From assembly GCF_014648435.1 (NCBI RefSeq), contig NZ_BMRC01000001.1, positions 134,481-198,480 of the forward strand: a stretch of DNA of 64,000 bases, given 5' to 3'. Source of the stretch: Nonomuraea spiralis. Its GTDB lineage: Bacteria > Actinomycetota > Actinomycetes > Streptosporangiales > Streptosporangiaceae. Positions 35,899-43,687 of the stretch are shown here, piece by piece (position 1 is the stretch's first letter; each line of letters begins with the position of its first letter). Made by a program: the position numbers and the translations under genes. The notes under the pieces were generated by a model. That model was not told the DNA's origin, did no database searches, and was given only the letters and a program-made list of their open reading frames with translations.

Positions 35899-37509
35899 AT
35901 GCCTGCCGAGTCGTTCAACGCCAGCGCCTTTCTCGTGGACCGCCTGGTCGAGACCGGGTACGGCGATCGCGTCGCCGTCGCGGGCCCCGCCGGGACCCTG
36001 ACATACGGGCAACTGGCCACGGCCGTCGCCGAGTTGGCCGGCGGGCTGCGGGTGATGGGGGTGCGGCCGGAGGAGCGCGTGCTGCTCGTCCTGCCGGACC
36101 GGCCCGAGACGCTGATCACGATCCTGGCCGTGATGCGGATGGGCGCGGTCGCCGTACCGGTCCCGACCTCGTACGACGGCCCGGAGCTGGGCGACCTGGT
36201 CAGGGAGTCGAGGGCGCGGGTCGTGGTCTCCGCGCCCGAGTTCGAGCCGGTCGTGCAGGAGGCGTTGCTGTCGGCGCCCGAGGTCGTGGTGCTCGTGCTC
36301 ACCGACGCCGCACGGCAGCCTCCCGGAGGCACGCGCACCGTCGCCGCCCTGGGGGCCGGTCAGCCGGCGATCGAGCCGGGCGTGCCGGTCTGCCTGTGGT
36401 CGGACGTGCTGGAGGCCGGCCGGGCGACGACCGGGCCGTACGACACCTGGCCGGACTCACCCGCGCTGTGGCTGCACACCTCCGGCGCCACCGGCGCGCC
36501 CAAGGCGGCCGTGCACCGCCACGGCGCGCTGCGCGACGTGCACGAGACCTTCGGACGCCAGGTGCTCGGCCTGCGCCCCGAGGACCGGTGCTTCTCGGTC
36601 GCGCCGCTGTACCTGCCGCACGGGCTCGGCAACTCCCTGATCCTCCCGCTCGCCGCGGGCGCCACCACGATCCTCGACCCGGCCAGGCCCACCCCGGGCG
36701 GCGTCGTCGAACGCCTGCTGGCCGAGCGCCCCACCCTGTTCTCCGCCGGCCCGTCCCTCTACGCGGCCCTGCTGGCCGCCGCGGCCCCAGAGAACGCCTT
36801 CGCCTCGGTACGCCTGGCCCTCTCCACCGGCGACCCCCTGCCCGCCGAGCTCCACCGCCGCTTCACCGCCCGCTTCGGCGTGGACCTCGTCGACGGCCTG
36901 GGCAGCGCCGAGACCCTGCACGTCGTCCTGTCCGGCCGGCCGGGCCGGGCGCTTTCCGCCGGCGCCGGCACCGCCGTGCCCGGCTACGAGCTCCGCCTGC
37001 TCGACGACTCCGGCGCGCCGGTCGCCGACGGCGAGCCCGGCCACCTGTACGTCCGCGGCGACTCGCTGGCCACCGGCTACTGGTGCCGTACGTCCGCCAC
37101 CCGCCGGGCGTTCCAGGGGGAGTGGCTGCGCACCGGGGACGCCTGCGTCCGCGAGCCCGGCGGCTCCTACCGCTTCCTGGGCCGCGCCGAGGACCTGATC
37201 AGGGCGGGCGGCACGTGGACGTCGCCCATGGAGGCCGAGGCCCGGCTGCTGGAGCACGCCTCGGTCGCCGAGTGCGCGGTGGTCGCTCGCACCGTCGGTG
37301 ACGGGCCGGAGCAGCCGGTGGCCTGCGTCGTGCCCGCGCCGGGACGGCCGATCGACCCCGGCGAACTGATCGGCTTCTGCGCGGAGGGCCTGCCCGCCGC
37401 CCGGTGTCCGGGCGAGGTGCTGGTCCTGGACGAGCTGCCGAGGACGGCGACGGGCAAACTCCGGCGCCCGGCGCTACGGCAGCTCGCCGCCGACCTGCTC
37501 GCCAAGTGA
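35899..37509 (+). CDS. AMP-binding acyl/aryl-CoA ligase (benzoate-CoA ligase-like)
   Basis: The protein has 536 residues (if started at 35899). It follows benzoate-CoA ligase family layout: NASAFLVDRLVETGYGDRVAV at the start, P-loop LWLHTSGATGAPKAAVHRH, FSVAPLYLPHGLGNSLILPL, VDGLGSAETLHVVLS, WLRTGDACVREPGGSYRFLGRAEDLIRAGGTW and the C-terminal Lys motif PRTATGKLRRPALR. It activates a carboxylate to acyl-AMP, then the CoA thioester; aromatic acids are likely, but the substrate is unproven. Starts at 35854 and 35887 are possible; 35899 has GGGGA 5 nt before. It is convergent with the other ligase gene. Confidence 0.85.
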   Translation: MPAESFNASAFLVDRLVETGYGDRVAVAGPAGTLTYGQLATAVAELAGGLRVMGVRPEERVLLVLPDRPETLITILAVMRMGAVAVPVPTSYDGPELGDLVRESRARVVVSAPEFEPVVQEALLSAPEVVVLVLTDAARQPPGGTRTVAALGAGQPAIEPGVPVCLWSDVLEAGRATTGPYDTWPDSPALWLHTSGATGAPKAAVHRHGALRDVHETFGRQVLGLRPEDRCFSVAPLYLPHGLGNSLILPLAAGATTILDPARPTPGGVVERLLAERPTLFSAGPSLYAALLAAAAPENAFASVRLALSTGDPLPAELHRRFTARFGVDLVDGLGSAETLHVVLSGRPGRALSAGAGTAVPGYELRLLDDSGAPVADGEPGHLYVRGDSLATGYWCRTSATRRAFQGEWLRTGDACVREPGGSYRFLGRAEDLIRAGGTWTSPMEAEARLLEHASVAECAVVARTVGDGPEQPVACVVPAPGRPIDPGELIGFCAEGLPAARCPGEVLVLDELPRTATGKLRRPALRQLAADLLAK

Positions 37510-37527
37510 CGGCGGGCCCGCCCGTAC

Positions 37528-39039
37528 TCAGAAGGCGTCGCGCAGTTCCCGCTTGAGCACCTTGCCGGAGGCGTTCTTCGGCAGCGCGTCCACGAACACC
37601 ACGTTCTTGGGCGTCTTGAAGGGGGCCAGCCGCTCGCGCAGGAAGGCGTTCAGCTCGGCGGCGGTCAGCCCGGCGCCCTCGCGCAGCACGACCGCGGCCG
37701 TCACCGCCTCGATCCACCGCTCGTCCGGCACGCCGAACACGGCCGCCTCGGCGACCGACGGATGCTGGTAGATGACCTCCTCCACCTCGCGGCTCGCCAC
37801 GTTCTCGCCGCCGGACTTGATCATGTCCTTCTTCCTGTCGACCACCGACAGGTAGCCGTCGGCGTCCATGACGCCGAGGTCCCCGCTGTGGAACCAGCCG
37901 CCGCGGAAGGCCTCGGCGGTCTTGTCCGGGTCGTCCCAGTAGCCGAGCATGGCGTGCGGGCTGCGGTGGACGATCTCGCCGACCACGCCCGGCGCGACCG
38001 GCCGGTCCTCGTCGTCGACGATCCTGGTCTCGACGTTGAGCGCGGGACGCCCGGCCGAGCCCAGCCGGGTCAGCTGCTCCTCCGGCCGCAGGATGGTGGC
38101 CAGCGGGGCCATCTCGGTCTGGCCGTAGAAGTTGAACAGGCGCACGTCCGGCAGCCGGGTCGAGATCTCCTTCAGCACCTCGACCGGCATGATGGAGGCG
38201 CCGTAGTAGCCCTTGCGCAGCGAGGACAGGTCACGGCGGTCGAAGTCGGGGTGGCGCAGCAGGCCGATCCACACCGTCGGCGGGCAGAACAGCTTGGTCG
38301 CGCGCTCACCCTCGATGGTGGCCAGGATCGAGGCCGGGTCGGCGCCGGGCAGGATGAGGTTCGTGGCGCCCAGGTAGATGCCGGGCGTCAGGAAACAGTG
38401 GAGCTGGGCGCAGTGGTAGAGGGGCAGCGCGTGCACCTCGACGTCGTCGGAGCTCATCTCGCCGTCCACGACGCAGCTCACGTACTGGGCCAGCAGGCTT
38501 CCGCTGGACAGCGTGGCGCCCTTGGGGCGGGACTCGGTGCCGCTGGTGTACATGAGCTGGATCGGGTCGTCGTCGGCGATCTCCACCTCGGGCTCGGCGT
38601 CGTCGCCGCGCCAGCCGGCGAAGGACTCCCAGCCCTCGGCCGCGCCGATCACGCCGCGCACCCGTACGGCCGGCCCGGCCGCGGCCTCGGCCACCGGCAG
38701 CAGCGCCTCCTCCACCAGCATCCCGGTCGCGCCCGAGTGCTCCAGGATGTACGCCACCTCGCGCGGGCCCAGCATGAAGTTGATCGGCACGGAGATCGCG
38801 CCCAGCCTGGCCAGCGCGAAGTAGGCCAGCACGAACGCGTGGTTGTTATGGCTGAACAGGGCGAACCTGTCGCCCTTGGTCACGCCCCGGGCGGCCAGCG
38901 CGTTGGCCGTGCGGTTGACCTCACGGTCGAGGTCGGCGTAGCTCTGGCGGATGTTGCCGTAGATCACGGCGGTCTTCGCGGGGAACCTGGCGGCCGACCG
39001 CCGCAGGAGGTCACCGATCGTGTGCTGGCGCGTCGTCAT
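37528..39039 (-). CDS. FadD-like acyl-CoA synthetase
   Basis: The protein has 503 residues of the ANL superfamily: P-loop LMYTSGTESRPKGATLSSGSL, LPLYHCAQLHCFLTPGIYLGA, LFNFYGQTEMAPLATIL, GWFHSGDLGVMDADGYLSVVDRKKDMIKSGGENVASREVEEV and the catalytic Lys in PKNASGKVLKREL. It makes a medium- or long-chain acyl-CoA, or an aryl-CoA. It has the canonical order and is a standard-length enzyme. ATG 39039 follows GGGGG; ATG 39054 has no ribosome-binding site. It converges with the benzoate-CoA ligase-like gene. Confidence 0.9.
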   Translation of the reverse strand: MTTRQHTIGDLLRRSAARFPAKTAVIYGNIRQSYADLDREVNRTANALAARGVTKGDRFALFSHNNHAFVLAYFALARLGAISVPINFMLGPREVAYILEHSGATGMLVEEALLPVAEAAAGPAVRVRGVIGAAEGWESFAGWRGDDAEPEVEIADDDPIQLMYTSGTESRPKGATLSSGSLLAQYVSCVVDGEMSSDDVEVHALPLYHCAQLHCFLTPGIYLGATNLILPGADPASILATIEGERATKLFCPPTVWIGLLRHPDFDRRDLSSLRKGYYGASIMPVEVLKEISTRLPDVRLFNFYGQTEMAPLATILRPEEQLTRLGSAGRPALNVETRIVDDEDRPVAPGVVGEIVHRSPHAMLGYWDDPDKTAEAFRGGWFHSGDLGVMDADGYLSVVDRKKDMIKSGGENVASREVEEVIYQHPSVAEAAVFGVPDERWIEAVTAAVVLREGAGLTAAELNAFLRERLAPFKTPKNVVFVDALPKNASGKVLKRELRDAF

Positions 39040-39090
39040 GCTGGGCACCCCCATGCCGAATGATGTTCGGCGATCGTACCCGAAGGAGGC

Positions 39091-39118
39091 GGCGCCCGCC
39101 GAGACCCCGGCGGGCGCC
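39091..39118. terminator. Stem-loop after the metalloprotease gene
   Basis: A perfect 10-bp stem, GGCGCCCGCC / GGCGGGCGCC, with an 8-nt loop lies between the metalloprotease stop and the acyl-CoA synthetase start, both on the minus strand. It probably ends the protease transcript; the minus-strand side has only a CCTTC tail. Confidence 0.6.
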
Positions 39119-39126
39119 TTTCCGGC

Positions 39127-41292
39127 TCACCCAGGCTGGGTGACGCCGTTGACCTTCAGCGTGTACGGCGCGTACTGCTGCACCTGCTCGGTGGGCTCGT
39201 CATAGGCCACGATCGCGACCACGGACGGGAACACCGCGAACGGCGCGAGCTGCAGCCGGTTGAGGTTGATCGTGCCCTTGCCGTCGAACTGGGCCTGCAG
39301 CACCACCGAGTGCCGCTCGTCCAGGCCGACCAGGCGCACGTTCCAGTTGCTGACCGGCGTCGGGGAGATCTCGGTCGGGGAGTCGAACGGCTCCAGGCTG
39401 GACCCGTCGCTCACCGACGTCGCGCCCACCGTGACGTCGTCGATCTTCCAGCCGCCCTCGTTGACCCCGCCGTCGCTCACGTACTGGAAGCCGACCAGGA
39501 TCTCCTTGCCCGCGTAGGCGGACAGGCTGTAGCTGTGCGGCTCGAACCCGGTGGTGGTGCCGTTGACGGCCGGGCCGAGCGGGCCGGCGGTCGTCCGGTC
39601 GCCCGGGATCGCGGTGTAGGTCTTGCCGCCGTCCGCCGAGACGATCACGTAGCCGTAGTCGAAGCCGGACTCCGCGCCGTACTTGGCGAGGAAGCGCAGC
39701 GTCGGGTCGGCGGTGGGGACCGTCACGCGGCTGACCGCGGCGACGTTGAGGTTGCTGGCGTTGCCCGACCACAACACCGCGTTGCCCGCGCGGTCGGGAT
39801 CGTCGGAGACGACGGTCCAGGCCAGCGGGATCGGCGGCAGCGTCTTGGCGCCGGCGAACGACAACGACTGCGGCGCCGCCCCGCCGGGCTTGCGGATCTG
39901 CACGTAGTCGGCGCCGTTCGGAGCCGCGCCCGGGGTGTTGTACGCGGCCGGGTTGGCCAGGTTGACCGTCGAGTTCAGGCTCGCGGTCGTCACCCGCTTC
40001 TTCGGCACGCCCAGCACCACGCCGCGGTCCCCGACGACCTTGTCCACCAGAACCATGGTCTGGTAGTCGTGGATCGCCTGGTACAGGTTCGTCTTCCCGA
40101 GCGCGGCCTTGACGCTGGCCAGGCCCTGGAGGGCGCCGTCACGGTGCAGCTTGGACAGGAAGTCCGCGCCGTACCGGTCGTACAGGAACAACATGAACGA
40201 GTACGCGTTGCCGTAGTCGGCCAGCACCGCGTCCGGGTTGCCGCCGTCGCCCCACAGGTTGAGCGAGTTCTGCGGGCCGCCGCAGTTGCGCGGGTTCGGG
40301 TTGTACGGCGTCTGCACGATGCCGAAACCCTGGAAGCAGTTGATGTGGTTGTCGAACCCCTTCTCGAACACCGTCGCCTTGGGGTTGCCGTAACCCGTCA
40401 CCGAGATCGCGAAGTCCGACAGGCCCTCGTTCATCCAGGTGGTCTCGAGCGGGTCGGTGTAGTAGTGCAGCAGGTGCTGCCACTCGTGGGCGAAGACGCC
40501 CTCGTACTGGAAGGGCCGGGCCGAGCGCGAGGTGCACACGTCGGAGGTCGGGTTGTCGGGTGGGTTCGCGCCGGTCCTGTGCAGCCAGTCGAACGCGTCG
40601 ATCGTCATCACGTTGCGGTCGAGCAGCTCGTTGTACTGCGAGGAGAAGAAGCCCGCGATGTAGGTGGTCGCGGCCGGGAAGGTGTAGTAGTTGTCGTCCC
40701 GGACGTTGTCGATCAGCGTCACCGTACGGTCGCCGGCGCCGGTGTAGACGCCGCCGTTGCCGTTGGCGTCGGGGCCGAGCGTGGCGTTCGTGCCGTCCCG
40801 GTCCGGCGGCGTGCTGAAGGTCGCGGTCTCCTTCGGGAACATGTTCGTGTCGAACTGCTGCACCAGGTTGGAGACCTGGGCGTCGGTGATCTCCGTCGTC
40901 CCCGGCACCTGCATGCGGCAGTCCCCGGCCGGGAAGGCCAGGTCGTTGGCGACCCAGACCTCGATCTTGTTGCCGACGCCGCGCAGCGTGTAGTCCTTGC
41001 GGTACAGGCGGCCGTTGTAGTCGTCGGTGGCCAGCCACTGCCGTACGGTGCCGACCGGCGGGGTCTCGGCGGCGGCCTTGGCCTTGGCCCCGGCCCTGGC
41101 CTCGTACTTGGCGGGAACCTTGACGGGCTTGCCGTCGAGCGTGAAGTCCTTGCGGGTGAGCTCCTTGACGTCGCTCGGCGGCTGGGCCGCCGAGGCGGCG
41201 GCCGGTGTGGATTCGGCCGACGCGGGTGACGCGGTCAGCGCAGGTAGTAAGAGAAGTGCGGCAGCGATTCCGATGATTCGGGTGCGCGCCAT
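39127..41292 (-). CDS. Secreted metalloprotease, immune-inhibitor-A/M6-like
   Basis: The protein has 721 residues. The signal peptide ends near SPASA|E (about residue 27), followed by an Ala-rich propeptide. The zinc motif HEWQH is at about 269-273 with the downstream Glu in WMNEGLSDFA. The C-terminal half has beta-sandwich segments (KIDDVTVGATSVSDG, SAYAGKEILVGFQYVSDGG), like the accessory domains of M6 proteases, and Asp/Asn-rich loops that may bind calcium. It is secreted and degrades protein outside the cell. The ATG follows AGGGGG by 4 nt. A 16-bp palindrome lies 46 bp upstream and may regulate it. Confidence 0.85.
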   Translation of the reverse strand: MARTRIIGIAAALLLLPALTASPASAESTPAAASAAQPPSDVKELTRKDFTLDGKPVKVPAKYEARAGAKAKAAAETPPVGTVRQWLATDDYNGRLYRKDYTLRGVGNKIEVWVANDLAFPAGDCRMQVPGTTEITDAQVSNLVQQFDTNMFPKETATFSTPPDRDGTNATLGPDANGNGGVYTGAGDRTVTLIDNVRDDNYYTFPAATTYIAGFFSSQYNELLDRNVMTIDAFDWLHRTGANPPDNPTSDVCTSRSARPFQYEGVFAHEWQHLLHYYTDPLETTWMNEGLSDFAISVTGYGNPKATVFEKGFDNHINCFQGFGIVQTPYNPNPRNCGGPQNSLNLWGDGGNPDAVLADYGNAYSFMLFLYDRYGADFLSKLHRDGALQGLASVKAALGKTNLYQAIHDYQTMVLVDKVVGDRGVVLGVPKKRVTTASLNSTVNLANPAAYNTPGAAPNGADYVQIRKPGGAAPQSLSFAGAKTLPPIPLAWTVVSDDPDRAGNAVLWSGNASNLNVAAVSRVTVPTADPTLRFLAKYGAESGFDYGYVIVSADGGKTYTAIPGDRTTAGPLGPAVNGTTTGFEPHSYSLSAYAGKEILVGFQYVSDGGVNEGGWKIDDVTVGATSVSDGSSLEPFDSPTEISPTPVSNWNVRLVGLDERHSVVLQAQFDGKGTINLNRLQLAPFAVFPSVVAIVAYDEPTEQVQQYAPYTLKVNGVTQPG

Positions 41293-41338
41293 TGAACCCC
41301 CTAGCTATGGGTGTTGCCCGGATGGAACAGGGGTGACA

Positions 41339-41354
41339 TCCGGTAATTACCGGA
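41339..41354. promoter_or_regulatory. Perfect 16-bp palindrome upstream of the metalloprotease
   Basis: TCCGGTAATTACCGGA is a perfect palindrome located 46 bp upstream of the protease ATG (minus strand). It is the longest uninterrupted palindrome I noticed. Its position fits an operator for a dimeric regulator. Confidence 0.5.
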
Positions 41355-41411
41355 ACCCGATTGGCGCGCGCAATAGGGGCATTTGCCAACAAAACGCAGC
41401 GGAATTGGCGA

Positions 41412-41525
41412 TCACATCGTGACGGCCGGCCGCCGGTAGGACTCCAGCCGCCGGTCCAGGTCGTAGGTGTTCATCGTGACCAGCACCTCCTCGGCCCCGG
41501 CGACCTCCACCAGCGACCCCACCAC
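41412..41525 (-). pseudogene. C-terminal remnant of a luciferase-like monooxygenase
   Basis: The minus-strand frame ending at TGA 41412-41414 reads VVGSLVEVAGAEEVLVTMNTYDLDRRLESYRRPAVTM, the typical C-terminus of LLM-class flavin/F420 oxidoreductases (GADEVMVTTNTYD...RL.SY). There is no start codon or upstream domain. The matching N-terminal remnant is at 43488-43658 on the same strand. The two appear to be the ends of one gene whose middle was replaced. Confidence 0.65.
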
Positions 41526-41574
41526 GCGGCGATCGACTCACCCGGCACGAGCGTGGGTGAAGGCAGGCCCGCCA

Positions 41575-41615
41575 CCGATTGTCTGAACTGGCGAAGGGGG
41601 CTGTCAGACAATCGG
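41575..41615. repeat. 12-bp perfect inverted repeat in the inserted cassette
   Basis: CCGATTGTCTGA (41575-41586) and TCAGACAATCGG (41604-41615) form a perfect 12-bp inverted repeat with a 17-nt loop, immediately followed by CGGCGG-T-CCGCCG. It lies in the otherwise gene-free stretch 41526-41815, just past the C-terminal monooxygenase remnant. It could be an operator, a terminator or a relic of an element end. I see no ORF with support in this stretch. Confidence 0.6.
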
Positions 41616-41815
41616 CGGTCCGCCGAGACTGAGGACTCGCCGGTGACACGGCGGATGTCGATGCAGCCGCTGACCTGGGCGGGGCTGTGAACTGCCTGTT
41701 CCTGTTCAGGCCGGAACACGGGGACAGGCGGCGACCCCGCGTTGTGCACTGGACTTTGTGTCCGCCCCGGACACGGACCGGAGATCACCCATCAAGAGTG
41801 ACGAAAGGTGACAGC

Positions 41816-42013
41816 ATGACCAAGACGATGCTCAAACTGGCTGCGATCGGGCTCCTGACCGCAACCGGACTCGCCCTGACCGCCGGCCCGGCAGCCGCCA
41901 AGGACGACTACTATCCCGGCGGCGGCACGGTCGCCCCGATGGGCGACGACTTCTGGCCCCACAGCGGAGGGGTCGCCCCGAAGGACGACTACTACCCCGG
42001 CGCCGGCGGGTGA
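41816..42013 (+). CDS. Small secreted repeat peptide (DDYYPG motif)
   Basis: The protein has 65 residues. MTKTMLKLAAIGLLTATGLALTAGPAAA is a clear signal peptide. The ~37-residue mature part is three imperfect repeats: KDDYYPGGGTVAP, MGDDFWPHSGGVAP, KDDYYPGAGG, each with an acidic pair, two aromatics, Pro and Gly. No Cys is present. A weak AAAGGTG ribosome-binding site precedes it, and an inverted repeat (GTGTCCG/CGGACAC, 41758-41774) lies upstream. I do not recognise the family; wall- or metal-binding roles are possible. Confidence 0.68.
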   Translation: MTKTMLKLAAIGLLTATGLALTAGPAAAKDDYYPGGGTVAPMGDDFWPHSGGVAPKDDYYPGAGG

Positions 42014-42182
42014 GCCCCGGGGCGGAGTTTCGATCTGCGCGTTGAGCGCGATGACAGAATGCCGGCACCGCCGCTCGAGACGCAGCGGTGGTTCATCGCC
42101 CAGGAAAACGCGTGCGCTCGACCTGGATGTCGCGCCGTGTGGCAAGAAGGCTTCGGGAAATGACCTTTCGGGAGGCGGTTTC

Positions 42183-42689
42183 ATGCCCAAACTCAGGGCC
42201 AGATTTGCAGCGCTTGTCGTGGCGATTCTTGCCACTCTCTCAGTCGTGACTCCTGCTGCAAGTGCGGCCGACAGCGGCGAGTGGAAGACGTACGGCCCCT
42301 ACAGTTTCGTGTTCGATCTTCAGAGCAGAACGTGCATGGTCTCCATCTCCGGCGGCGCCACCTATGAGGGGTCCTGCGCGGCAAGCGGCACGAGGGGACG
42401 TTGGCACGTCCGCTACAACACGGTCACCCATCTGGTCGCACTCCACAACGTGGCCTATGACACCTGCCTGAACGTCGACAGCAACTTCAAGGTCACCACC
42501 GGTGGCTGCAGCAGCGTCTGGACCCAGGGGTTCAACGAGGAAAAGATCTCGTCCGGCACCAGCCAACACAGTGGCCGATACATGTACCACCCGCTGGCGG
42601 ACGCGAGCAAGTGCCTCGTGAGGGGCTGGCGCATCGGATCCTGCAGCGATACGGGCGCCGTATATTATCAATACTACAATGCCCCGTAG
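42183..42689 (+). CDS. Secreted Cys-containing protein, possibly beta-trefoil-like
   Basis: The protein has 168 residues. The signal peptide ends near TPAASA|AD (about residue 29). The mature ~140 residues contain paired Cys (TCMVS...GSCAAS; TCLNVDSNFKVTTGGC; KCLVRGWRIGSC) and W/Q positions (VWTQGFN) resembling a shortened ricin-type repeat protein; this is a weak resemblance. GGGAGG lies 7 nt before the ATG. Base composition is visibly lower in GC than the neighbours (for example TATATTATCAATACTACAATG at the end), which suggests acquisition. A strong terminator follows. Confidence 0.72.
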   Translation: MPKLRARFAALVVAILATLSVVTPAASAADSGEWKTYGPYSFVFDLQSRTCMVSISGGATYEGSCAASGTRGRWHVRYNTVTHLVALHNVAYDTCLNVDSNFKVTTGGCSSVWTQGFNEEKISSGTSQHSGRYMYHPLADASKCLVRGWRIGSCSDTGAVYYQYYNAP

Positions 42690-42713
42690 GTCACGTTCAT
42701 AGCTTTCCGCGTC

Positions 42714-42750
42714 AAAGGCCCCGGTATCGTGTGATGCCGGGGCCTTTTGT
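42714..42750 (+). terminator. Rho-independent terminator
   Basis: An 11-bp perfect stem, AAAGGCCCCGG / CCGGGGCCTTT, with a 12-nt loop is followed by TTTGTTT. It is the clearest intrinsic terminator in the window and ends the secreted-protein transcript. Confidence 0.9.
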
Positions 42751-42951
42751 TTCTCACCTCAAGGAAGCCTTGTGCTGTCGGGCCGACGGCAACCTGGAGC
42801 GGGAACGGCCGTCGCGATTCTTGCGCCATCGAACGGCACCTTGAAAAAACGTAGAAGGAGCCCGGCGCCGAGTAACACCTTCCGCCGGCATCTTCCCGTG
42901 CAAGCTGTGTGCTCAGCGCCGCCTTCACGCCTCTTCCCTACGCATGGCGCC

Positions 42952-43353
42952 TCAGTCCGTGTCGGGCGCCGTGAATGGTGGCGACGCGCAGTACATGCAT
43001 ACGGGGAGAATGTCCTGTCTACCGCAGTCGGGACAGCGGTAGTACCTGTCCTTCGATCGGGCTCTCTGCCAGAACGCGACCACCACAGCGACGCCTACCA
43101 CCGAGAGCAAGCTGATGCCCGGGACCATGAGCGCTCGCGCCGCTGCCGTCTCGACCAATCCAACCCACGCGATCAATCCCGTGAACGCGAAGATGGCGGG
43201 CTTGTAGATGGTGCGCTTCCGCTCGGGTTCGGCGGCCGGCTGGAGCGTGATCGGCGTCGCGCTGAGCGACTCCCACAACATTCCGCATTCGGAGCATCGC
43301 CATGGCTCCGCCGTGTCGGCATTGTCGGGGCGGGCGCACCGGTGGGTGGTCAA
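42952..43353 (-). CDS. Zinc-ribbon membrane protein of unknown function
   Basis: The protein has 133 residues from TTG 43353, which is preceded by AAGGA at 5 nt; a GTG at 43407 would add 18 residues. One Cys pair is in WRCSECGMLW and a four-Cys set in YRCPDCGRQDILPVCMYC, so two zinc ribbons flank two membrane helices (IYKPAIFAFTGLIAWVGLV; GISLLSVVGVAVVVAFW). Like the two secreted genes before it, it lies in the lower-GC cassette between the monooxygenase remnants. Function unknown. Confidence 0.6.
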   Translation of the reverse strand: MTTHRCARPDNADTAEPWRCSECGMLWESLSATPITLQPAAEPERKRTIYKPAIFAFTGLIAWVGLVETAAARALMVPGISLLSVVGVAVVVAFWQRARSKDRYYRCPDCGRQDILPVCMYCASPPFTAPDTD

Positions 43354-43487
43354 GGACGTCCTTCGCGTGGGGGTGTCGGCAGATTGGTCTGATCTGCGTC
43401 GCGCCACTCAAGCCGAGCACCGGCGCTTCTCGCGATGACCGTGTGGGCCAGGTCGGCGGCGTCCTGGTTGTGGCGACGGTCGGCACG

Positions 43488-43658
43488 GGCCGGCGCCGCC
43501 CCCGCCGCGCCGGGCACGCTGTGGTGCTCGGCCACCCGGACCCGGTGGTAGCCCGGCTCCTCGGCCTGCCGGGCCAAGGCGACGGTGTCGCGCAGGGAGG
43601 TGGCCGCGTCAGAGCCCTGACACAGGAGCGAACGGTCGAGAATCGAGTACAGGGTCAC
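43488..43658 (-). pseudogene. N-terminal remnant of a luciferase-like monooxygenase
   Basis: From GTG 43658 the minus strand reads VTLYSILDRSLLCQG...SLRDTVALARQAEEPGYHRVRVAEHHSVPG...APA. This matches the N-terminus of LLM-class oxidoreductases (LSVLDLSPV...ALRNTVDLARHAE..GYHRYWVAEHH), with the GYHR-x-x-VAEHH motif intact. The similarity stops near 43488 and runs on into unrelated sequence. With the C-terminal remnant at 41412 it frames a ~2-kb interval that replaces some 250 residues of the original protein. Confidence 0.7.
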
Positions 43659-43687
43659 GCCTGCGTGCAACGCCGGACGGCCCGGGA

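Noticed and set aside
41347..41649. ORF of 100 aa on the minus strand near the monooxygenase remnant
   Set aside because: It is in a different frame from the conserved LLM C-terminus and has no start context or motif. The real signal is the remnant ending at 41412.
42183..42689. Possible bacteriocin or RiPP precursor
   Set aside because: It has an ordinary Sec signal and ~140 residues with paired Cys, fitting a folded secreted protein; no modification genes lie beside it.
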